Source: Sphingomonas ginsengisoli An et al. 2013 (lineage in GTDB: Bacteria > Pseudomonadota > Alphaproteobacteria > Sphingomonadales > Sphingomonadaceae). Taken from it: a stretch of DNA of 64,000 nt. Where the stretch lies: positions 248,001-312,000 of the forward strand of contig NZ_CP045434.1 in the NCBI RefSeq assembly GCF_009363895.1. Direction: 5' to 3'. Shown here piece by piece: positions 1 through 8,564 of this stretch. The notes under the pieces are model-generated. The model was not told the DNA's origin. It made no database searches and worked only from the letters and a program-made list of their open reading frames with translations. Numbering within the stretch: the first letter of the stretch is position 1; the number at the start of each line of letters is the position of its first letter. The translations under genes and the position numbers were made by a program.

Positions 1-1
1 G

Positions 2-787
2 AGCCACCTCGACGGGACGCGGCATTTGCTCAGCCCCGAGCGCTCGATCGAGATACAGCGGCTGCTCGGTTCGGACATCGTGATGCAGTTCGACCAATTG
101 GTCCCGACCACCGCGCCGGTGGCCGAGCAGCAGGCGGCGATGGAGCGCTCGATCCGCTGGGCGAAGCGGAGCCGCGAGGAGTTCGACCGCGGCGGTGAGC
201 ATGCGGCAGGCGCGGCGCTGTTCGGGATCCAGCAGGGCGCGCTCGACGAGGGAATGCGGCGCGCCTCGGCCGAGGGGCTGCGGGAGATCGGCTTCGACGG
301 CTATGCCGTCGGTGGGCTGGCGGTGGGCGAGGGGCAGGAGGCGATGCTCGCCTGCCTCGACTTCGCGCCCGAGCAATTACCAGTGGACCGTCCGCGCTAT
401 TTGATGGGGGTCGGCAAGCCCGACGACATCGTCGAGGCGGTGCGGCGCGGGATCGACATGTTCGACTGCGTGCTGCCGACGCGCAGCGGGCGGACGGGGC
501 AGGCGTTCACCGCCGACGGGCCGATCAACCTGCGTAATGCGCGCTTCGCCGAGGACCGCGAGCCGTTGGAGCCGGGGTGCCCGTGCCCAGCCTGCACCGG
601 CTACAGCCGCGCTTATGTCCACCACCTCGTTCGCTCGGGCGAGATCCTCGGCGCGATGCTGATGACCCAGCACAACATCTGGTTCTACCAGCGGCTGATG
701 CAGGCCTTACGCGAGGCGATCGGCGAGGGGCGGATGGCGGCACATTCGACTGCCTTCCTCGAGCGCTACCGCGCGCGGGGGCGATGA
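2..787 (+). CDS. tgt: queuine/preQ1 tRNA-guanine transglycosylase, 5' end missing
   Basis: Exchanges guanine at position 34 of GUN-anticodon tRNAs for a queuosine precursor in the cytoplasm. The gene enters the window already in frame (first residues [13 protein letters not shown]), so roughly the first third is absent and no start can be chosen. The remaining part carries the substrate-pocket stretch GGLAVGEG, the nucleophile segment [13 protein letters not shown] with the catalytic Asp, and the C-terminal zinc site CPCPAC followed by HHLVRSGE; these are diagnostic of bacterial Tgt. The stop overlaps the ATG of the next gene (ATGA), so the two are probably cotranslated. Confident. Confidence 0.96.
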   Translation, partial: SHLDGTRHLLSPERSIEIQRLLGSDIVMQFDQLVPTTAPVAEQQAAMERSIRWAKRSREEFDRGGEHAAGAALFGIQQGALDEGMRRASAEGLREIGFDGYAVGGLAVGEGQEAMLACLDFAPEQLPVDRPRYLMGVGKPDDIVEAVRRGIDMFDCVLPTRSGRTGQAFTADGPINLRNARFAEDREPLEPGCPCPACTGYSRAYVHHLVRSGEILGAMLMTQHNIWFYQRLMQALREAIGEGRMAAHSTAFLERYRARGR

Positions 788-1176
788 GGACTAAGCCGCT
801 CAAGGTCTGGTTCGACGGCGGGTGCCGGCCGAACCCGGGGCGGATCGAGGTGGCGGTGGTCGCGCGCGGGGCGGTGACCTTTCTCGACGACCTCGGCGAG
901 GGGGGCAGCGGCGATGCCGAGTGGCTGGCGCTGGGGGAGGCGCTGAAGGTCGCGCAGGGGTTGGGGGTGGCGAGCTTCGACCTGGTCGGGGACAGCCGGA
1001 GCGTGATCGAGCAGGCGAGCGGCGCCGCGCCGTGCCGCACCGCCGCCGCGCGGGCGCATCGGGCGCGGTTCTTGGCCGCCTGCGAGAAGCAGCCGCCGCG
1101 CCGGCTGCGCTGGACCCCGCGAGCGCAGAACCTCGCCGGCATCGCGCTCGACCGCCGGCGCAACGGGGCGGGCTGA
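784..1176 (+). CDS. RNase H-like fold protein
   Basis: A 130-residue protein with a minimal RNase H fold. [11 protein letters not shown] near the N-terminus corresponds to the first catalytic Asp and the turn of RNase HI, DAEWLAL offers the Glu and LVGDSRSVI the second Asp; the C-terminal acidic position is less clear ([11 protein letters not shown]). This matches the small reverse-transcriptase-like/RNase HI-like proteins common in alphaproteobacteria. Its natural substrate (RNA in RNA:DNA hybrids or another nucleic acid) is not shown by the sequence. The ATG overlaps the tgt stop. A complete canonical rnhA also exists at 29450-29899, so this is a second, divergent paralogue. Function inferred from the fold only. 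Confidence 0.8.
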   Translation: MRTKPLKVWFDGGCRPNPGRIEVAVVARGAVTFLDDLGEGGSGDAEWLALGEALKVAQGLGVASFDLVGDSRSVIEQASGAAPCRTAAARAHRARFLAACEKQPPRRLRWTPRAQNLAGIALDRRRNGAG

Positions 1177-1180
1177 CCGG

Positions 1181-3292
1181 CTAGCGCGGCTGCTGCTGGG
1201 CCCAGGCGAAGGCGAAGATGTCGGACCATTCGTCGCGGCGGACGTCTTCGGTCGAGCCCATGCCGTGGCCGGCGCGGGTGTCGCTGCGCAGCCAGATCGG
1301 CGCGGTCGGCCATTTGGCCTGGGCGCGGGCGACGAACTTGGCGGTCATCCACGGGGCGACGCGCTTGTCGTTCATCCCGATCAGCATCATCGTCGGGGGC
1401 AGCGCGGCCGAGCGCGGGATCAGCTGATAGCCGTCCATCGCGACGAGGTCGGCATATTGGGCGGGAACCGCGGGGTCGCCCATCTCGACCATCTGGTTGG
1501 CGCCGTTCTCGGCCGCCGCGAGGCGCGAGGCGTTGACGATGCCGACCCGGGTGATCATCCCGCCGAACGCCTGCGGCTTGCGCAGCGCCGCCTCGGGGAC
1601 GAGCGTGCCCGCCATCGACGAGCCGATCGCCACCGGGCCCTGCCGCGGGGCGACGCGCTTGGCGGTGAGCGTCTCGGCGCAGGCGATGAGATCCTCCTGC
1701 CCACGCGGCTTGTTGCGGCCGCGGCCGGCCTCGTGCCAGGCGCGCCCGCGCTCGCCGCCGCCGCGCACGCCGCAATAGGCCATCGCGCCGCCGCGGGCGA
1801 TGAACGCCATGCCGTTGCGGTTGTAGAAGGGGGTCGAGGTGTCGATGCCATAGCCGCCATAGGCCTCGACCAGCGTCGGGATGCGGCCGGTCGAGCTCTT
1901 GAGGCGGGTGACGACCAGCGGGACCTTGGTGCCGTCGGCGCTGACCGCCTCGTAGCGGTCGACCGCGATGTTCGACGCGCCGCTCCACGCGCCCGATTCG
2001 ATCCCGGTCGGGGTCAATTGGCCGCCAGCGATGCGGTAGGTGGCGAGGTTGCGGCTCCACCCGGTGAGCGGCATCAGCAGCGCGCTCTCGTCCCCGCTGA
2101 GGACCGACCCTTCGGTGGTGCCCTCAAACGGCAGCGGCACCTCGCGCGGGGGGCCGGCGGCGTCGGGATAAAAGAACAGGCGGGCGACGCCGTCGGTGCT
2201 GGCGAAGAGGTAGAGGCCGTCGCGGGTGGCGGTGACGTCCTGGAGGATCAGGCGGTCGGTGCCGTGCATCAGGACGCGCGGGGCGCCGGGGACGCCGTCG
2301 GGGCCGAGCGGGCGGGCGAGGAGGTCGCGCGCGCCATTGTCGTGGGCGCTGATCATGAAGGCGGTGTTGCCGCGCAGGGCGACGCCGCCGACCTTGTCGT
2401 CGAGGGTGATGAACGGCTTCCACGTCGGCTTGCCGGCGAGCAGGCTGGCGAGCGGGGTGACGAACGCCTTGTTGTCGGCGCGCGCGCCACCGGCGAAGCC
2501 GAGCGCGAACGGGCTGAGCGCGGTGTGGTAGACGCCGGGGAATTCGGCGTCGGTGACGTCGGTGCCGGGGAAGCCTGCGCCGAGCACCTTGACCGAGGCG
2601 CCGCCGGCGAGTGGGCGGAGGTAGGCGGTCATGCCCTTCAGGGGATCGCCGTCGGGCGGGTTGGTCGCCATCTGGGTGAAAGCGATCATCCCGTTCGGCA
2701 GGAAGGTCGCGCTGCGCTCGCCCCAGACGTGGGGAATTGCGGGATAGGCCTCGCGCCCGCTGGCGGTGTCGAAGAAGTGGACGCTCCCGACTTCGGAGCC
2801 CGCGCTCGAGACCTGGACCGCGGCGGTCGTGCCGTCGGGGGAGAGGGTAAAGGCGCCGATCGCGCCGAGTTCGTTGCCGGCGACTTTCGCGGGATCGACC
2901 AGCACGCGGGTGCCGGCGGCATCGCGGACGATGAGCTTCATGGTCTGCTCGCCGGGCAGGGCGCGCAGCCAGATGGCGGTGGCGCCGCCCTGTTGGTAGC
3001 CGCCCTGGCGGACGAGGCTCGACGAGGTCGTGGTGATCAGCCGGGCATAGTCGGCGCGCGCGGGCAGGGCGTCGAGCATCGCGCGGGTGCGCTGCGACTG
3101 GGCGGTGACCCAGCCGTTCCACTCGGGCAGCGCGGCCGGCTGCTCGATCCAGCGATATTCGTCCTGAAGGGTGATGCCGTGGACCGTCTCGGTGAGCGGA
3201 ACCTGGCGCAGCGGCGGCGCGGCCTGAGCTACGGCGAGGGTCGGCAGGCTGGTGGCGGCGAGGATCAGAAAGGCGTGGCGGATGAACGGCAT
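1181..3292 (-). CDS. secreted prolyl oligopeptidase family (S9) serine peptidase
   Basis: A 703-residue exported peptidase of the prolyl oligopeptidase family. It starts with a signal peptide (hydrophobic AFLILAATSLPTLAVA before QAAPP), followed by a beta-propeller and a C-terminal alpha/beta hydrolase domain. The catalytic triad can be placed as Ser in IGSSMAGTLV, Asp in GMNDKRVAPW and His in TRAGHGMGST. The nucleophile motif is unusual: GSSMAG replaces the usual GGSNGG, although the serine is kept. Substrate is probably short proline-containing peptides in the periplasm, by family. It stands alone and converges on the tgt pair with only a few bases between stops. Family sure, specificity not. 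Confidence 0.9.
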   Translation of the reverse strand: MPFIRHAFLILAATSLPTLAVAQAAPPLRQVPLTETVHGITLQDEYRWIEQPAALPEWNGWVTAQSQRTRAMLDALPARADYARLITTTSSSLVRQGGYQQGGATAIWLRALPGEQTMKLIVRDAAGTRVLVDPAKVAGNELGAIGAFTLSPDGTTAAVQVSSAGSEVGSVHFFDTASGREAYPAIPHVWGERSATFLPNGMIAFTQMATNPPDGDPLKGMTAYLRPLAGGASVKVLGAGFPGTDVTDAEFPGVYHTALSPFALGFAGGARADNKAFVTPLASLLAGKPTWKPFITLDDKVGGVALRGNTAFMISAHDNGARDLLARPLGPDGVPGAPRVLMHGTDRLILQDVTATRDGLYLFASTDGVARLFFYPDAAGPPREVPLPFEGTTEGSVLSGDESALLMPLTGWSRNLATYRIAGGQLTPTGIESGAWSGASNIAVDRYEAVSADGTKVPLVVTRLKSSTGRIPTLVEAYGGYGIDTSTPFYNRNGMAFIARGGAMAYCGVRGGGERGRAWHEAGRGRNKPRGQEDLIACAETLTAKRVAPRQGPVAIGSSMAGTLVPEAALRKPQAFGGMITRVGIVNASRLAAAENGANQMVEMGDPAVPAQYADLVAMDGYQLIPRSAALPPTMMLIGMNDKRVAPWMTAKFVARAQAKWPTAPIWLRSDTRAGHGMGSTEDVRRDEWSDIFAFAWAQQQPR

Positions 3293-3453
3293 GGACGCGT
3301 CACTTTCGAATGAAGGTCAACGCATATCACGGGCACGGCCGCGAGGGCCGGCGGGCAAGAACTTAACATGGCGCAAGCGGCGATCAAGCGGAGCGCGATG
3401 ACGTCGCGGCGACGCCGATTGGCACTCCTTCCACAGCGCCCTAAAGACGGCCG

Positions 3454-4773
3454 ATGAGCCTACTTACCAATCGTCGTTCGAGGGTGCTGCTGCGCCGCTA
3501 CGGGCTTGCCTCACGACGGTGGCGGCGGCGGATGGCGATGGGTTTCGGCGCGATCAGCGTCGGACTCGCCGCGATGCTGTTCGCCTGGTTGGCCGACCAT
3601 GCGTCGCGATTGTTTGAGCGCCAGATCGGCGCGACGCCTTGGCTTCCGTTGCTGGTCACTCCATTCGGCTTCGGCCTGTTCGCCTGGCTAACCCGTCGCC
3701 TGGCCCCCGAAACGGCGGGGTCGGGCATTCCCCAGGTCATCGCCGCCACTCACAATCCGGGGTTCGCGGCGCGGCAATTGCTGTCGCTCAAAGCGGCGTT
3801 GCTCAAATGTCTGTTCACGCTCGCGGCGCTGCTATTCGGCGCGTCGGTCGGGCGCGAGGGGCCGACCGTGCAGGTCTCGGCGGCGATCTTGTGCTGGTAT
3901 CATCGGCTACTGCGAGTGCCGCTGCGATCGTCGATGATAATCGCCGGCGGCGCGGCCGGGGTTGCCGCGGCGTTCAACACCCCGCTGGCGGGGGTGACCT
4001 TCGCGATCGAAGAACTCGCCGACGAATATGAGCAGCGCGTCGCGCTCCTCGTCATGACAACTATCCTGCTGGCCGGCATCGTCAGCCTGGGGCTGGCGGG
4101 CGACTATGTCTATTTCGGCGCGGTCGGCGGCAACCTCCCGATCGGCGCGACCCTGCGGATCGCTCCGGTCGCGGGGGTGCTGGGCGGGCTTGCGGGCGGC
4201 CTCTTCGCCCGCGCGTTGCTCGGGGTAGGCAAGCTGCGCGCACGGCACCTGCCGCGCTTCGCCGACCGGACCATCGTCTGGGCGATCGCCTGCGGGCTTG
4301 TGGTCGCGTTGCTCGGATACACGACCGGACTGACGTGGGGCACAGGCTATGGGCCGGCGCGCGCGATGATCGACGGCGGTGAGGCGCCCCTGTGGTTCGG
4401 TCCGGCCAAGTTCCTGGCGACGCTCGCCACCTCGGCCTCCGGCTTGCCGGGCGGAATTTTCGCTCCATCGCTCGCCACCGGTGCGGGGCTTGGCGGCATC
4501 CTTCGCGCGGTCTTCCCCGCCGATCCGGGCGGCGCGGTGATCCTGCTCGGCATGGTGGCCTATTTCACCGGCGTGGTGCGAGCGCCGCTGACCGCCGTCA
4601 TCATCATCGTCGAGGCAACCGCCAGTCGAGGGCTGATCATTCCCCTATTCCTCGCCGCGCTCATCGCCCATGGTGTGTCGTCACTCTTATGTCGCGAGCG
4701 ACTCTATCACGCGCTTGCCGCGCCCTGGCGACAGCGGGTCGCGGACAAAATGCCGACGGAGAGGTCGACCTGA
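3454..4773 (+). CDS. ClC-type chloride channel or Cl-/H+ antiporter
   Basis: A 439-residue inner-membrane ClC protein with about ten hydrophobic helices. All ClC signature loops are visible: GSGIPQV, GREGPTVQ (with the gating glutamate), FAIEEL (the second Glu sits where the internal proton glutamate of antiporter-type ClCs lies) and GGIFAPSLATGA. Presence of both glutamates favours an H+/Cl- antiporter over a passive channel; this is an inference from the family. Length is normal for bacterial ClCs and the C-terminus has no CBS domains. It stands alone; 161 bases separate it from the divergent peptidase gene. Confidence 0.93.
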   Translation: MSLLTNRRSRVLLRRYGLASRRWRRRMAMGFGAISVGLAAMLFAWLADHASRLFERQIGATPWLPLLVTPFGFGLFAWLTRRLAPETAGSGIPQVIAATHNPGFAARQLLSLKAALLKCLFTLAALLFGASVGREGPTVQVSAAILCWYHRLLRVPLRSSMIIAGGAAGVAAAFNTPLAGVTFAIEELADEYEQRVALLVMTTILLAGIVSLGLAGDYVYFGAVGGNLPIGATLRIAPVAGVLGGLAGGLFARALLGVGKLRARHLPRFADRTIVWAIACGLVVALLGYTTGLTWGTGYGPARAMIDGGEAPLWFGPAKFLATLATSASGLPGGIFAPSLATGAGLGGILRAVFPADPGGAVILLGMVAYFTGVVRAPLTAVIIIVEATASRGLIIPLFLAALIAHGVSSLLCRERLYHALAAPWRQRVADKMPTERST

Positions 4774-4866
4774 GCGACGAGGGGCGCCAACGAACGCCTG
4801 AGCCTGCTGGCTGACTGGCAGCTTTCGACCCATCGAGGACATAGAGACGATCTTTAAAGGGAAGGG

Positions 4867-5049
4867 ATGGATCGCGTCGAGCGCAGTATGGTGGTGGCTT
4901 GCCTCACCGTCGGCGTTCCCCTACCTGGATATTTCGTCGGGGACTGGGGCAGATTCTTACTAGGCGCCTGCATCAGCCTTGCGACCTCCTCGGCGTGCGT
5001 GGGCGGCGGCATTGCGTGGGCAGCACGCGGGGCGGATGCTAATCGCTGA
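4867..5049 (+). CDS. small hypothetical membrane protein
   Basis: A 60-residue ORF with two hydrophobic stretches (MVVACLTVGVPLPGYFVG and FLLGACISLATSSACVGGGIAWA). A purine-rich run AAAGGGAAGGG directly precedes the ATG and could serve as ribosome binding site, although the spacing is tight. No family recognised. It lies in a lower-GC strip between the ClC gene and the RNA-repair locus, and a short palindromic repeat starts two bases after its stop. Could be a real small gene or a chance ORF. Confidence 0.4.
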   Translation: MDRVERSMVVACLTVGVPLPGYFVGDWGRFLLGACISLATSSACVGGGIAWAARGADANR

Positions 5050-5050
5050 G

Positions 5051-5076
5051 GTCCGCTTTCCACCAATTTCAGACAC
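5051..5076. repeat. palindromic intergenic repeat, copy 1 (diverged)
   Basis: Member of a short palindromic family: an arm GTCCGCTTT, a centre near CCACC, and a reverse-complementary arm. Here the second arm is degraded (ATTTCAGAC). It begins right after the stop of the 60-residue ORF. Related copies are at 5989-6016, 14814-14841, 15264-15292 and 15504-15532. Confidence 0.6.
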
Positions 5077-5474
5077 TCAATGTGACGCACGCCCAAGCCA
5101 AAACAAGTAGATTATAGAGAGCACGAGAACGACGGGTGCGAGGTTCCCAAGAACATGCAATGCTTTCGTGAACGCCCCTTGGGCAGCCATCAAGGCGTCA
5201 AGTCCGATCCAGTACGGCAGTCAGGTAAAAGCCGCGAGGCTGACTAGTACCATCAGCACGACGGCGAGGGCAGCAAGGTCGAAGCGACGAGCATTGCTTA
5301 ATGCATGACCTAAAAGCAAACAGACGCCTCCGCACACGAAGACCCAGCCGACGATTTCCGAGAAGCCGCGCCAGCCGCTTGGGCCGCCTCATCCATGAGG
5401 CCAGCGAATCCGATCAAAGTTGCTGGGAGCACAGCGGCGCAGCCGAGACCCCTTTCGATTGACGTTCGCTTCAC
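5077..5474 (-). pseudogene. decayed small membrane protein gene
   Basis: Reading from GTG 5474, which has a good GGAGG a few bases upstream, the frame gives VKRTSIERGLGC and a hydrophobic helix, then shifts near 5370. The next frame continues as WRGFSEIVGWVFVCGGV and a second helix LAALAVVLMVLVSLAAF, meets an in-frame TGA, then runs on as LPYWIGLDALMAAQGA and a third helix up to TGA at 5077. The total length (398 bases) is not a multiple of three. One frameshift plus one nonsense codon in an otherwise coherent membrane protein of about 130 residues suggests a recently decayed gene. Family not recognised. A sequencing error could explain the frameshift but not the stop. Confidence 0.5.
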
Positions 5475-5512
5475 CTTGCCTCCGGCGCACTTTGGTTAAG
5501 CTAAGGAAGCAA

Positions 5513-5731
5513 ATGCCCGATTTCCACTCACTGCGGACATTCGCTGCGGCTGCGAAACGACGACGAATGGCTAAGCAGATTGACTTGGAGGGAATTGAGG
5601 CAGCCCGCATGATGGCAGCACTCTCTTCTGAAACAAAACGGCGTTTCGACAAAGCAACGTGGCGACTGACGCGACACTCCCACGACGTCGCGCCTACTGC
5701 ATTCAACGCCATCGGTGTGGCTATTGGGTGA
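5513..5731 (+). CDS. small hypothetical protein
   Basis: A 72-residue ORF starting MPDFHSLRTFAAAAKRRR; AAGGA lies six bases before this ATG, which favours it over the upstream in-frame start at 5420. The product is basic, with an amphipathic middle (IDLEGIEAARMMAALSSETKRRF), and no recognised domain. Base composition is lower in GC than the flanking operons. It may be a real small gene in an accessory strip or a fragment. Confidence 0.33.
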   Translation: MPDFHSLRTFAAAAKRRRMAKQIDLEGIEAARMMAALSSETKRRFDKATWRLTRHSHDVAPTAFNAIGVAIG

Positions 5732-5988
5732 AGCAGGCGATCTGTCCCAAGTTCTGACAAGAAAAAATTATTCGCTTTCGCGGTGTAACTCATTCGAAAC
5801 GGATCGCAGGACTTGGCCTTCAGCGTTGCCAACGGCTTCCTGGTCGCAGTTTGGCATGATGCTCAGAACGGCGGCTTTGATTTCAGTGCTGTGGATACCT
5901 TTTTAAAACCAGAATCGCGCCGTTACCTTACATGGTGAGATGGCGCTCAAAGCACCCGGACATCCGGCCTTCGACGAGCCTAAGCCAA

Positions 5989-6016
5989 CGTCCGCTTTCC
6001 ACCCAAAGCCGACATT
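5989..6016. repeat. palindromic intergenic repeat, copy 2
   Basis: Arms CGTCCGCTTT and AAAGCCGACA around CCACCC. The pairing is nearly complete with one mismatch. Same family as the copies on the far side of the RNA-repair locus. Confidence 0.7.
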
Positions 6017-6043
6017 GCTCAGAGTGCGAGGCTGCCGGATGGC

Positions 6044-6078
6044 GGCGCTGGAGATCCATGCGGAGCGCTTCCAGCGCC
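6044..6078 (-). terminator. hairpin downstream of rtcA, possible terminator
   Basis: GGCGCTGGA at 6044-6052 is perfectly complementary to TCCAGCGCC at 6070-6078. The hairpin begins about a dozen bases after the rtcA stop. There is no U-tract, so it may instead protect the 3' end or end transcription with Rho. Confidence 0.4.
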
Positions 6079-6089
6079 AGTATGCCTGA

Positions 6090-7118
6090 TCATAAAATTC
6101 GACGGACGAGATGCCCGCCGTCCGGCTGCTGCTCGAACGTCCACTGCTGGCCGGTGAAACGCGCGATCACGTCGGCTGCCGTGCGCGCATGGTCGCTCGG
6201 CTTTACGGTGGTGAAGCTCCCACCCCCGACGAGCGCGAAGGGCAGCAGGAGTTGGTCCGCCAAATAAGGCCCCGCGAACGCATTCGAAGAAAGAAAGCCC
6301 GCCATGCGGTTGGCTGCCTTCTTCGCCAATGACTCCGCCGAGACGCCAAGCTTGCCGAAGCCGGTGACGACTTCGGTCACCTGCTCGAATTCGGCGTCGA
6401 GCAGCAGCGCGTTGCCCGGGCCTTGCTCGTCGGCAAGTTGGCGGACGCCGAACGCATCGTCAGGCCAATCCGCCAGCACTTTGCGCGCCGCGTTCAGCTC
6501 GCGCTCGGCGATGTCGAACGGCAAGGCGGCGAAGATCGCGGTCGCCGACACCGAGCGTAGCGCTCCGCGCTCGAGACAATCGATGGCGGCGAGCTTGCTC
6601 GGCTGGATGTCGATCTCGATCCGGCCGCCACCGCGCGGAAAGAAGCCATGCCGGTCGAGGCGCACTTCGATCCCCGCGCCCATGCGCCGAAGCACCGGCA
6701 CGAAGGTCTTGGCGATGAACTCGAACGGCGGGGCAAGCAGATTGTGGGTGCCACCCTCGAGCACGAGCCGCGAGGGTGCATCGGCGAGCAGCAGGGGCAT
6801 CAGCACGGTCTGGAAGACGAGGCTGGTGCTTCCCGCCGTGCCGACGGCGAAGCGGTATTCGCCGGGCGTGACCGGGCGCGGGGTGAAGCTTATCTCGGAC
6901 GAGCCGACGGCGACGCCCTCGGCATAGGCGCCGCCGATGGCCAGCGCGGCTTCGATCGCCGTCACGTGCTGACGCATCAGGCCGGGCTTGTCTCGCTTGC
7001 CCCGGACCCTGACAATCCGGAACGGCTGGCCGGTGGCGAGCGACAGGGCGCACGCGTTGCGGACAACTTGCCCGCCACCTTCGCCCTCCGCCCCATCGAT
7101 CTCGATCATCTGTCGCAT
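6090..7118 (-). CDS. rtcA: RNA 3'-terminal phosphate cyclase RtcA
   Basis: Converts RNA 3'-phosphate ends to 2',3'-cyclic phosphates through an AMP-enzyme intermediate; cytoplasmic RNA repair. The N-terminus MRQMIEIDGAEGEGGGQ matches the family start, and the adenylated His is seen near residue 310 in PSDHARTAADVI. I chose ATG 7118 because it aligns with the family N-terminus and has GGAAG just upstream, giving 342 residues against about 340 for known RtcA; a TTG at 7145 would add nine residues without a better ribosome binding site. Last gene of the rsr-Y RNA-rtcB-rtcA unit, 58 bases after rtcB. Confidence 0.95.
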   Translation of the reverse strand: MRQMIEIDGAEGEGGGQVVRNACALSLATGQPFRIVRVRGKRDKPGLMRQHVTAIEAALAIGGAYAEGVAVGSSEISFTPRPVTPGEYRFAVGTAGSTSLVFQTVLMPLLLADAPSRLVLEGGTHNLLAPPFEFIAKTFVPVLRRMGAGIEVRLDRHGFFPRGGGRIEIDIQPSKLAAIDCLERGALRSVSATAIFAALPFDIAERELNAARKVLADWPDDAFGVRQLADEQGPGNALLLDAEFEQVTEVVTGFGKLGVSAESLAKKAANRMAGFLSSNAFAGPYLADQLLLPFALVGGGSFTTVKPSDHARTAADVIARFTGQQWTFEQQPDGGHLVRRIL

Positions 7119-7176
7119 CGCTTCCATCATGGCCGCTGTGACCAATTCTTCGTCGGCATGGGTTTGCGTGAAAGGA

Positions 7177-8403
7177 TCAGCCCTTCACGCAAACCACCTG
7201 CTTGAGCGTGTGGACGATCTCCACCAGGTCCGCCTGCGCGGCCATGACGGCCTCGATCGGCTTGTAGGCCTTGGGAGTCTCGTCGATGACGCCTTCGTCC
7301 TTGCGGCACTCGACGCCCGCCGTGTCGGCGATATGCTCGTCGAGCGACACCAGCTTCTTGGCGGCGGTCCGGCTCATCACCCGGCCCGCACCGTGCGAGC
7401 AGCTGTCGAACGATTCCGCGTTGCCAAGCCCGCGCACGATGAACGACTTGGCGCCCATCGACCCGGGGATGATCCCCAGCACGCCTTTGGCCGCCCGCAC
7501 CGCGCCCTTGCGGGTCACGAGCACATTCTCACCGAAATGGTGCTCGCGCGTCACGTAGTTGTGGTGGCAGTTCACCGCTTCCAGCTCCGCATCGAACGGC
7601 TTCGCGATCTGCGTCCGCAAGGCGCGGATGACGTTGGTCATCATCATTCGCCGGTTGAGCGCGGCATAGTCCTGCGCCCAGCCGACCGCCTCGACATAAT
7701 CGTCGAAATGGTCGGTCCCTTCGGGGAAGTAGGCAAGGTCCTGGTCGGGCAGGTTGATGTGCCACTTGCGCATGTCCTGCTTGGCCAGCTCGATGAAGAA
7801 GCTGCCGATCGCATTGCCGACGCCGCGGCTGCCCGAATGGAGCATCACCCACACGCGCTGCGCCTCGTCGAGGCACAGCTCGATGAAGTGGTTGCCCGTG
7901 CCGAGCGTCCCAAGATGCACGAGGTTGTTCGTGTTCTTGAGCCGGGGATGCTTCTCGCAGATCCGCTCGAAGCGCTGCACGAGTGTCGCCCAAGCCTCGA
8001 CGATCGGCGGCGGCGGGCTGCCCCACGAGCCGTGATCGCGCTGGCCGCGGCCGACGGATCGGCCGTGCGGCACCGCTTGCTCGATCGCCGAGCGAATGGC
8101 CTCCAGATTGTCCGGAAGATCGCTCGCCACGAGTGAGGTCCGCGCCGCCATCATGCCGCAGCCGATGTCGACGCCGACCGCCGCCGGGATCACCGCGCCC
8201 TTGGTCGGGATCACCGAACCCACGGTCGCACCGATCCCGACGTGGACGTCGGGCATCGCCGCCACATGCTTGAACACGAACGGCATCTGCGCCGCGCGGG
8301 CGAGCTGCGCCCGGGCGCCGTCTTCAACCGGCACGCCCCGCGTCCACATCTTGATCGGCACGCCGCCCTCGACGTGCTGGTAGTCGTACAAAGTCTCGGT
8401 CAT
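7177..8403 (-). CDS. rtcB: RNA-splicing ligase RtcB
   Basis: GTP- and Mn-dependent ligase that joins RNA 2',3'-cyclic phosphate or 3'-phosphate ends to 5'-OH ends. At 408 residues it equals the E. coli enzyme in length. Metal and nucleotide ligands are all visible: VDIGCGMM (Asp, Cys), LGTGNHFIEL (His), HSGSRGVGN (His), CHHNYV (His) and the guanylated His337 in SCSHGAGRVMSR. GAGGAGG sits a few bases before the ATG and immediately follows the last Y-like RNA, so ligase and RNAs should share one transcript. Repairs tRNAs cut by ribotoxins in known systems. Confidence 0.97.
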   Translation of the reverse strand: MTETLYDYQHVEGGVPIKMWTRGVPVEDGARAQLARAAQMPFVFKHVAAMPDVHVGIGATVGSVIPTKGAVIPAAVGVDIGCGMMAARTSLVASDLPDNLEAIRSAIEQAVPHGRSVGRGQRDHGSWGSPPPPIVEAWATLVQRFERICEKHPRLKNTNNLVHLGTLGTGNHFIELCLDEAQRVWVMLHSGSRGVGNAIGSFFIELAKQDMRKWHINLPDQDLAYFPEGTDHFDDYVEAVGWAQDYAALNRRMMMTNVIRALRTQIAKPFDAELEAVNCHHNYVTREHHFGENVLVTRKGAVRAAKGVLGIIPGSMGAKSFIVRGLGNAESFDSCSHGAGRVMSRTAAKKLVSLDEHIADTAGVECRKDEGVIDETPKAYKPIEAVMAAQADLVEIVHTLKQVVCVKG

Positions 8404-8428
8404 CGCGACCTCCTCTATTCATCATGGT

Positions 8429-8552
8429 GCCGGCGACGAGGGGTGGCGAGACATTTTGCTGAGCTATCCGGTTGCCCGGAGGCGGAATTGAACCGCCGAC
8501 CTCCTGCCTCTCGGCAGGCGCTCTACCTGTAGTCCCGCCAGCATTCGCCGAC
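8429..8552 (-). ncRNA. Y-like RNA unit 5 with permuted tRNA-like module (D-loop opening)
   Basis: 124 nt, read on the minus strand. Outer stem GUCGGCGA with UCGCCGGC (one G-U), internal loop with the conserved AAUGC on the 5' side, inner stem GGCGGGAC with GUCUCGCC. Inside, the tRNA parts occur in rotated order: D-loop plus 3' D-stem (GGUAGAGC), an anticodon-like hairpin CCUGCC-GAGA-GGCAGG, variable AGGUC, T-arm GGCGG-UUCAAUU-CCGCC, a closed acceptor hairpin UCCGG-GCAA-CCGGA, then UA and the 5' D-stem GCUC. No anticodon loop is present because a GAGA tetraloop caps that arm. The rtcB ribosome binding site follows at once. Assignment as Y RNA rests on structure, position next to Ro60, and five covarying copies. 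Confidence 0.85.
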
Positions 8553-8564
8553 GTTCATTGCGGT

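Larger units (their letters stand above)
5732..6089. other. 358-base gap without a convincing gene
   Basis: Between the small ORF and the rtcA stop I see only weak short ORFs without ribosome binding sites. The stretch holds palindromic repeat copy 2 (5989-6016) and a strong hairpin (6044-6078) that would follow rtcA on the minus strand. Composition is more AT-rich than the rest of the window. Confidence 0.5.

Noticed and set aside
5389..5832. Minus-strand ORF of 147 codons overlapping the 72-residue ORF.
   Set aside because: No ribosome binding site and no protein-like pattern; it shares DNA with the better supported decayed membrane gene at its end.
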